Source: CAYOMP01 sp964405075 (GTDB taxonomy: Bacteria; Bacillota; Clostridia; Lachnospirales; Lachnospiraceae). From it: a stretch of DNA of 10,632 bases. Positions within the stretch are counted from its first letter, which is position 1. Every line of letters starts with the position of its first letter. A program made the translations under genes and the position numbers. This document shows positions 7,642-10,632 of the stretch, piece by piece. The stretch lies in contig CAYOMP010000101.1 in assembly GCA_964405075.1 (NCBI GenBank), forward strand, positions 1 through 10,632, written 5' to 3'. Under the pieces are notes generated by a model, which was not told the DNA's origin, ran no database searches, and worked only from the letters and a program-made list of their open reading frames with translations.

Positions 7642-8544
7642 ATGAACGAGAGTACAAAATCAGGATTTGTAACATTAGTAGGGAGACCTAATGTTGGAAA
7701 ATCAACATTGATGAATAGATTAATAGGACAAAAGATTGCTATTACATCTAATAAACCACAGACTACACGTAATAGAATACAGACAGTATATACTTCTGAG
7801 CAAGGACAGATAGTATTTCTTGATACACCAGGTATTCATAAGGCTAAGAATAAATTAGGCGAATATATGGTGAATGCAGCAGAGAGTACATTTAGTGAAG
7901 TGGATGTTATTTTATGGCTGGTAGAGCCTACTACATTTATTGGAGCAGGTGAAAGGCATATTGCCGAACAGTTAAAGAAGGTTAAGACTCCTGTAATATT
8001 AGTTATAAATAAGGTTGATACGGTAAAAAGAGAAGAGATTCTTATTTTCATTGATACTTATAGAAAAATCTATGATTTTGATGAAATTATTCCAGTATCA
8101 GCATTAAAGGGTGATAATACAGATACAGTAATTGAGCAGATTTTTAAATATCTTCCATATGGGCCATGCTTCTATGATGAAGATACAGTAACAGATCAGC
8201 CAATGAGACAAATAGTTGCTGAAATGATTAGAGAAAAGGCTCTTAGAATTTTGGATGAAGAGATTCCACATGGTATTGCAGTGTCAATTGACAGTATGAA
8301 AGAAAGAAAAAATGGAATGTACGATATTGATGCAACCATTGTGTGTGAAAAAGATTCGCATAAGGGAATTATTATTGGTAAAGGTGGTGCAATGCTTAAG
8401 AGAATAGGCAGTGCAGCCAGAAGAGATATAGAAGATTTGATGGAAACAAAGGTTAATCTACAGTTATGGGTTAAGGTTAAGAAGGATTGGAGAGACAGTG
8501 ACTTCTTGCTTAAGAATTATGGTTTCGATAAAAAAGATTTGTAA
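7642..8544 (+). CDS. era: GTPase Era, 16S rRNA-binding ribosome assembly factor
   Basis: A 300-residue protein, the normal Era length. G motifs are all intact: G1 GRPNVGKS (14-21), G2 threonines in PQTTR (39-43), G3 DTPG (61-64), G4 NKVD (123-126) and G5 SAL (153-155). The C-terminal KH domain carries the RNA-binding loop GKGG at 246-249. Era binds the 3' end of 16S rRNA and assists maturation of the small ribosomal subunit. AAGGAG at 7631-7636 sets the start. It follows the peptidase gene by 26 bases without a terminator. The era - yqzL - recO order is widespread in Firmicutes and supports the assignment. Confidence 0.98.
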   Translation: MNESTKSGFVTLVGRPNVGKSTLMNRLIGQKIAITSNKPQTTRNRIQTVYTSEQGQIVFLDTPGIHKAKNKLGEYMVNAAESTFSEVDVILWLVEPTTFIGAGERHIAEQLKKVKTPVILVINKVDTVKREEILIFIDTYRKIYDFDEIIPVSALKGDNTDTVIEQIFKYLPYGPCFYDEDTVTDQPMRQIVAEMIREKALRILDEEIPHGIAVSIDSMKERKNGMYDIDATIVCEKDSHKGIIIGKGGAMLKRIGSAARRDIEDLMETKVNLQLWVKVKKDWRDSDFLLKNYGFDKKDL

Positions 8545-8548
8545 CTCA

Positions 8549-8565
8549 GAGGGGATTTTTCCCTC
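8549..8565 (+). other. Small hairpin directly after era
   Basis: GAGGG (8549-8553) pairs with CCCTC (8561-8565) around a 7-base loop GATTTTT. It begins four bases after the era stop. The Ts are in the loop and no T-run follows the stem, so it is not a classical terminator. It may protect the 3' end of the mRNA or stack with the larger hairpin just downstream. Confidence 0.45.
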
Positions 8566-8573
8566 ATCTAATG

Positions 8574-8604
8574 GATAAGGCGGATTGGTAATATCCGCCT
8601 TGTC
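8574..8604 (+). terminator. Strong hairpin after era, possible weak terminator
   Basis: A 12-base-pair stem (8574-8585 with 8593-8604) includes a G-C-rich GGCGGAT core, one G-U pair and a 7-base loop. The sequence after the stem is TATGTGTCAAGG, without a T-tract. It may cause partial termination or act as an mRNA-processing or stability element between era and the recO genes. It is much more GC-rich than its surroundings. Confidence 0.45.
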
Positions 8605-8653
8605 TATGTGTCAAGGTGTTTCAAAAAAATAAATTGGCAGATATTATTCAGTA

Positions 8654-8665
8654 TATGTCGACATA
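8654..8665. promoter_or_regulatory. 12-base palindrome upstream of the yqzL-recO genes
   Basis: TATGTCGACATA is a perfect palindrome about 70 bases before the YqzL-like start. Both strands contain TGTCGAC, one base off the Spo0A-box core TGTCGAA. It could be a regulator site in the promoter region of the next unit. No convincing -35/-10 pair was found around it, and a chance palindrome remains possible. Confidence 0.25.
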
Positions 8666-8717
8666 AAATGTAAAAGATATTAATAACAGTTTCTTAAAAC
8701 GTGTGAGTATCATATTT

Positions 8718-8723
8718 AGGAGG
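8718..8723 (+). promoter_or_regulatory. Ribosome binding site that sets the YqzL-like start at 8733
   Basis: A full AGGAGG lies nine bases before the ATG at 8733. A GTG in the same frame at 8703 would place this Shine-Dalgarno sequence inside the coding region and would encode an unlikely RRRR stretch, so the downstream ATG is preferred. Confidence 0.85.
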
Positions 8724-8732
8724 CGAAGATTA

Positions 8733-8912
8733 ATGGAAGAATGTTGGCAGAGGTTTGTTCAAAGTGGCAGTGTAATGGATTATCTTGATTACAAAAGAAA
8801 AGAACAGGAAGAAAAGAATGTTTTAACTAAGATAAATTTGGCCAGAAGGGAGGTAGCAGCAGATGAGTCAACAGGTAGTGCTTACTGGGATGGTGATATA
8901 TTCAGCACCTAG
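8733..8912 (+). CDS. YqzL-like small protein
   Basis: A 59-residue protein whose first 22 residues (MEECWQRFVQSGSVMDYLDYKR) follow the YqzL pattern: an aromatic W..F, a T/SG turn, then YL.YK. In Bacillus, YqzL is a short uncharacterised protein encoded between era and recO, exactly this position. The remaining part is a charged Lys/Glu-rich helix and a tail ending YWDGDIFST that goes beyond the usual YqzL length. The last 50 bases overlap the start of recO in a different frame, and the recO ribosome binding site lies inside this gene, so translation of the two is probably coupled. The function is not known. Identification is from pattern and position, without a search. Confidence 0.75.
   Translation: MEECWQRFVQSGSVMDYLDYKRKEQEEKNVLTKINLARREVAADESTGSAYWDGDIFST
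8847..8853 (+). promoter_or_regulatory. recO ribosome binding site inside the YqzL-like gene
   Basis: AGGGAGG sits nine bases before the recO ATG at 8863 and is itself coding sequence of the upstream small gene. This strong site supports the ATG at 8863 despite the 50-base overlap, and suggests translational coupling. Confidence 0.8.
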
Positions 8913-9609
8913 TGGAGAATACGATAAGAGAGTGGTTATTTTAACAAAGGAACGCGGTAAAATAACTGCTTTTGCAAGGGGAGCAAGAAGGCCTGGTAGT
9001 AGTTTATTAGCTGCTACCAATACTTTTGCTTTTGGGGAGTTTGAACTATTTGAAGGACGAAATGCATATTCTTTAACAAAGGCAGTAATCCAAAATCATT
9101 TTTTGAATCTTGTTAATAGTTTTGAAGCACCTTTTTATGGATACTATTTTATGGAAATAGCAGATTATTATACCAGGGAAAATAATGACGAGAAAATGAT
9201 GCTAAAGCTATTGTATCAAAGCTTTCGGGCATTAGAAAAGGAAAATATAGATAATAGATTAATAAAAATAATATTTGAATTGAAGGCATTAACTATTAAT
9301 GGGGAATATCCTCAGATGTTTCAGTGTGTAGGATGTGAAGAAAATAAAACGGATTATTGGTTCTCCATGAAGGCTTGTGGAGTATTATGTGAAGAATGCA
9401 AAAAGAGAGCAGATGATGCTTTCAAGATAACAGAGTCTACAGTGTATACAATGCAGTACATAATTACGTCTTCTATAGAAAAACTATTTACCTTTAAGGT
9501 TTCTGATCAGGTGTTAATGGAGCTTAATTATATAATGAAGAAATATATGAGAGCGTATATAGACAAGGAATTCAAGTCGTTACCTATATTAGAAAATATT
9601 ATTGGATAA
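8863..9609 (+). CDS. recO: DNA repair protein RecO
   Basis: A 248-residue protein of typical RecO length. The N-terminal OB-fold is recognisable from VVLTGMVIYSAPSGEYDKRV and the basic segment GARRPGS at 40-46. The helical C-terminal part contains a four-cysteine zinc site: C155-x2-C158 (CVGC) and C176-x2-C179 (CEEC). An additional cysteine, C172, sits where many family members have glycine. RecO binds single-stranded DNA and RecR, and helps load RecA at gaps in the RecFOR recombination pathway. The gene overlaps the upstream YqzL-like gene by 50 bases and has its own strong ribosome binding site. No clear terminator follows. Confidence 0.95.
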   Translation: MSQQVVLTGMVIYSAPSGEYDKRVVILTKERGKITAFARGARRPGSSLLAATNTFAFGEFELFEGRNAYSLTKAVIQNHFLNLVNSFEAPFYGYYFMEIADYYTRENNDEKMMLKLLYQSFRALEKENIDNRLIKIIFELKALTINGEYPQMFQCVGCEENKTDYWFSMKACGVLCEECKKRADDAFKITESTVYTMQYIITSSIEKLFTFKVSDQVLMELNYIMKKYMRAYIDKEFKSLPILENIIG

Positions 9610-9726
9610 ATTGTTGATATAGGAGTTTATTGTTAAATGAATAAGAGATAGATATAATAAGTTAAAGAGAATGAAAATGGAAATATAGCATTTAGAATGA
9701 TGAAAAATTTGGAATACAATTTAGAG

Positions 9727-9755
9727 TTGAAAATGTGCTTTAATGACGATATAAT
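9727..9755 (+). promoter_or_regulatory. Strong sigma-A promoter of the lipoprotein-glyS unit
   Basis: TTGAAA (9727-9732) and a perfect TATAAT (9750-9755) are separated by 17 bases. Transcription would start near 9762 and give a leader of only about 24 bases, which contains the AGGAGG at 9772-9777. The rest of the 9610-9726 gap is AT-rich and shows no gene, no terminator and no riboswitch or T-box fold that could be recognised by eye. Confidence 0.8.
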
Positions 9756-9785
9756 ATATAGGATTAAATTTAGGAGGAGTTAGAA

Positions 9786-10364
9786 ATGAACAAGATAAGA
9801 CAGTACTTGTTGGCAATAGTTATGGTTATTGGTTTAGCAGGATGTTCATTCGGTGATTCTGACACTAGTTGTATATATCTTAATGATAAGGGCAAAGTAA
9901 AGGGAACAATCGTAGAAGATTTTTCAGAAAGCTATTACAGTGAAACGGAACTTGAAGCACTTATTAATGAAAGTGTTAGTGATTATAACCAAGATGGTGA
10001 GCATGTTAAGGTTGACAAGTTTAAAGTAAATGATTCAGTAGCAACACTTGTTACAGAATATGATACAGTGGAAGATTATGCTAAGTTTAACGGAGTAGAA
10101 CTTTTTTTCGGAACAGTAAATGAAGCTGTAGAAAAGGGATATGACTTCGACGTAGATTTCGTCAGTATAGATGATGACAATACAATTGCAGGTGCTACTA
10201 TTAAGAGCCTTGGCAATTATCATGTAGCAATATTTGAAGAAAATGTTACATTAAAATTAGATAAAAAAATATTATTTGCAAGCCAGAATACTTCTGCACA
10301 GGGTAAAAAGGCAGTTACTATGTCAGAGGATGCAGAAGGGTTAGCATATGTTATATTTGAGTAA
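9786..10364 (+). CDS. Small exported lipoprotein of unknown function
   Basis: A 192-residue protein with a lipoprotein signal peptide: basic start MNKIRQ, hydrophobic core, and lipobox LAGC with the lipidated Cys at residue 20. The mature part is acidic and probably an alpha/beta fold, with a TVEDYAKFNG segment and an acidic DFDVDFVSIDDD stretch. A second cysteine (C29) follows close behind the lipidated one. No known domain is recognised. AGGAGG at 9772-9777 fixes the start. It has a strong promoter of its own and lies 21 bases before glyS, with no terminator between, so the two are probably cotranscribed. The linkage to a housekeeping tRNA synthetase gives no direct hint of function. Confidence 0.85.
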   Translation: MNKIRQYLLAIVMVIGLAGCSFGDSDTSCIYLNDKGKVKGTIVEDFSESYYSETELEALINESVSDYNQDGEHVKVDKFKVNDSVATLVTEYDTVEDYAKFNGVELFFGTVNEAVEKGYDFDVDFVSIDDDNTIAGATIKSLGNYHVAIFEENVTLKLDKKILFASQNTSAQGKKAVTMSEDAEGLAYVIFE

Positions 10365-10385
10365 ATAAGGTGTGGAGGAAATATC

Positions 10386-10632
10386 ATGGAAAAGACAATG
10401 GAAAAAATCGTTGCGTTAGCGAAGAGTAGAGGTTTTGTATACCCAGGTTCAGAAATATATGGTGGACTTGCTAACACTTGGGATTATGGTAATCTTGGTG
10501 TTGAATTAAAAAATAACGTAAAAAAAGCTTGGTGGCAGAAATTTGTTCAGGAAAATCCATACAATGTAGGTGTTGACTGTGCAATTTTGATGAATCCACA
10601 GACTTGGGTAGCTTCAGGTCACTTAGGTGGCT
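10386..10632 (+). CDS. glyS: Glycyl-tRNA synthetase, dimeric type, 5' part
   Basis: The first 82 codons are present and the gene runs off the right edge. The protein begins MEKTMEKIVALAKSRGF and continues with FVYPGSEIYGG, WDYGNLGVELK and NPQTWVASGHLGG. These are characteristic of the N-terminal catalytic region of the single-chain, eukaryote-like (alpha2) GlyRS (glyQS) found in many Firmicutes, not of the alpha2-beta2 bacterial form. It attaches glycine to tRNA-Gly. GGAGG at 10374-10378 lies seven bases before the start. Only 21 bases separate it from the lipoprotein gene, so it appears to depend on the upstream promoter at 9727-9755. No T-box was seen. Confidence 0.95.
   Translation, partial: MEKTMEKIVALAKSRGFVYPGSEIYGGLANTWDYGNLGVELKNNVKKAWWQKFVQENPYNVGVDCAILMNPQTWVASGHLGG

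Noticed and set aside
8703..8732. GTG start for the YqzL-like gene (adds ten residues with RRRR)
   Set aside because: The added residues are the translated Shine-Dalgarno region; the ATG at 8733 has ideal spacing and fits the YqzL N-terminus.
9610..9785. T-box or riboswitch ahead of the lipoprotein-glyS unit
   Set aside because: No T-box consensus, specifier hairpin or terminator/antiterminator pair is visible, and the best promoter leaves only about 24 leader bases.
10220..10477. Minus-strand open frame across the lipoprotein end and glyS start
   Set aside because: It is antisense to a clear tRNA synthetase start and its ribosome binding site; a shadow frame.

Overview
The window is AT-rich, densely coded on the + strand, and has strong AGGAGG-type ribosome binding sites and sigma-A-like promoters. 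The order era - yqzL-like - recO - small lipoprotein - glyS (dimeric glycyl-tRNA synthetase), together with the M16C peptidase upstream, points to a Clostridia member, most likely a gut Lachnospiraceae. This assignment rests on gene content and sequence style; no database search was run.

Positions 1-4490 form one transport unit. A sigma-A-type promoter (-35 at 62-67, -10 at 85-90) is bracketed by two related TetR-like operators (61-77 and 96-110). It drives an MMPL/RND-type membrane transporter (145-2250) and, 13 bases later, a large lipoprotein (2264-4417). The lipoprotein carries two blocks of exact LxxG heptads separated by an alanine-rich helical segment. A strong intrinsic terminator (4447-4489) closes the unit. 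The likely logic is a proton-driven exporter with a lipid-anchored extracytoplasmic coiled-coil partner, induced when a TetR-family repressor binds its ligand. The substrate cannot be read from the sequence. This is the most interesting part of the window.

Positions 4491-8604 carry a second unit. A predicted extended -10 promoter and a short hairpin with a T-tract precede a 973-residue PreP-like M16C metallopeptidase. The GTPase gene era follows 26 bases downstream. Two hairpins lie after era, but the stronger one has no T-tract.

Positions 8605-9609 hold a YqzL-like small protein whose last 50 bases overlap the start of recO in another frame. Positions 9610-10632 hold a near-consensus promoter, a small lipoprotein of unknown function and, 21 bases later, the start of glyS, which runs off the window. 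No T-box is visible before glyS. No rRNA, tRNA, CRISPR array, insertion sequence or phage gene was seen. No gene-free stretch exceeds 300 bases; the longest is 4418-4693, which holds a terminator, a promoter and a leader hairpin.
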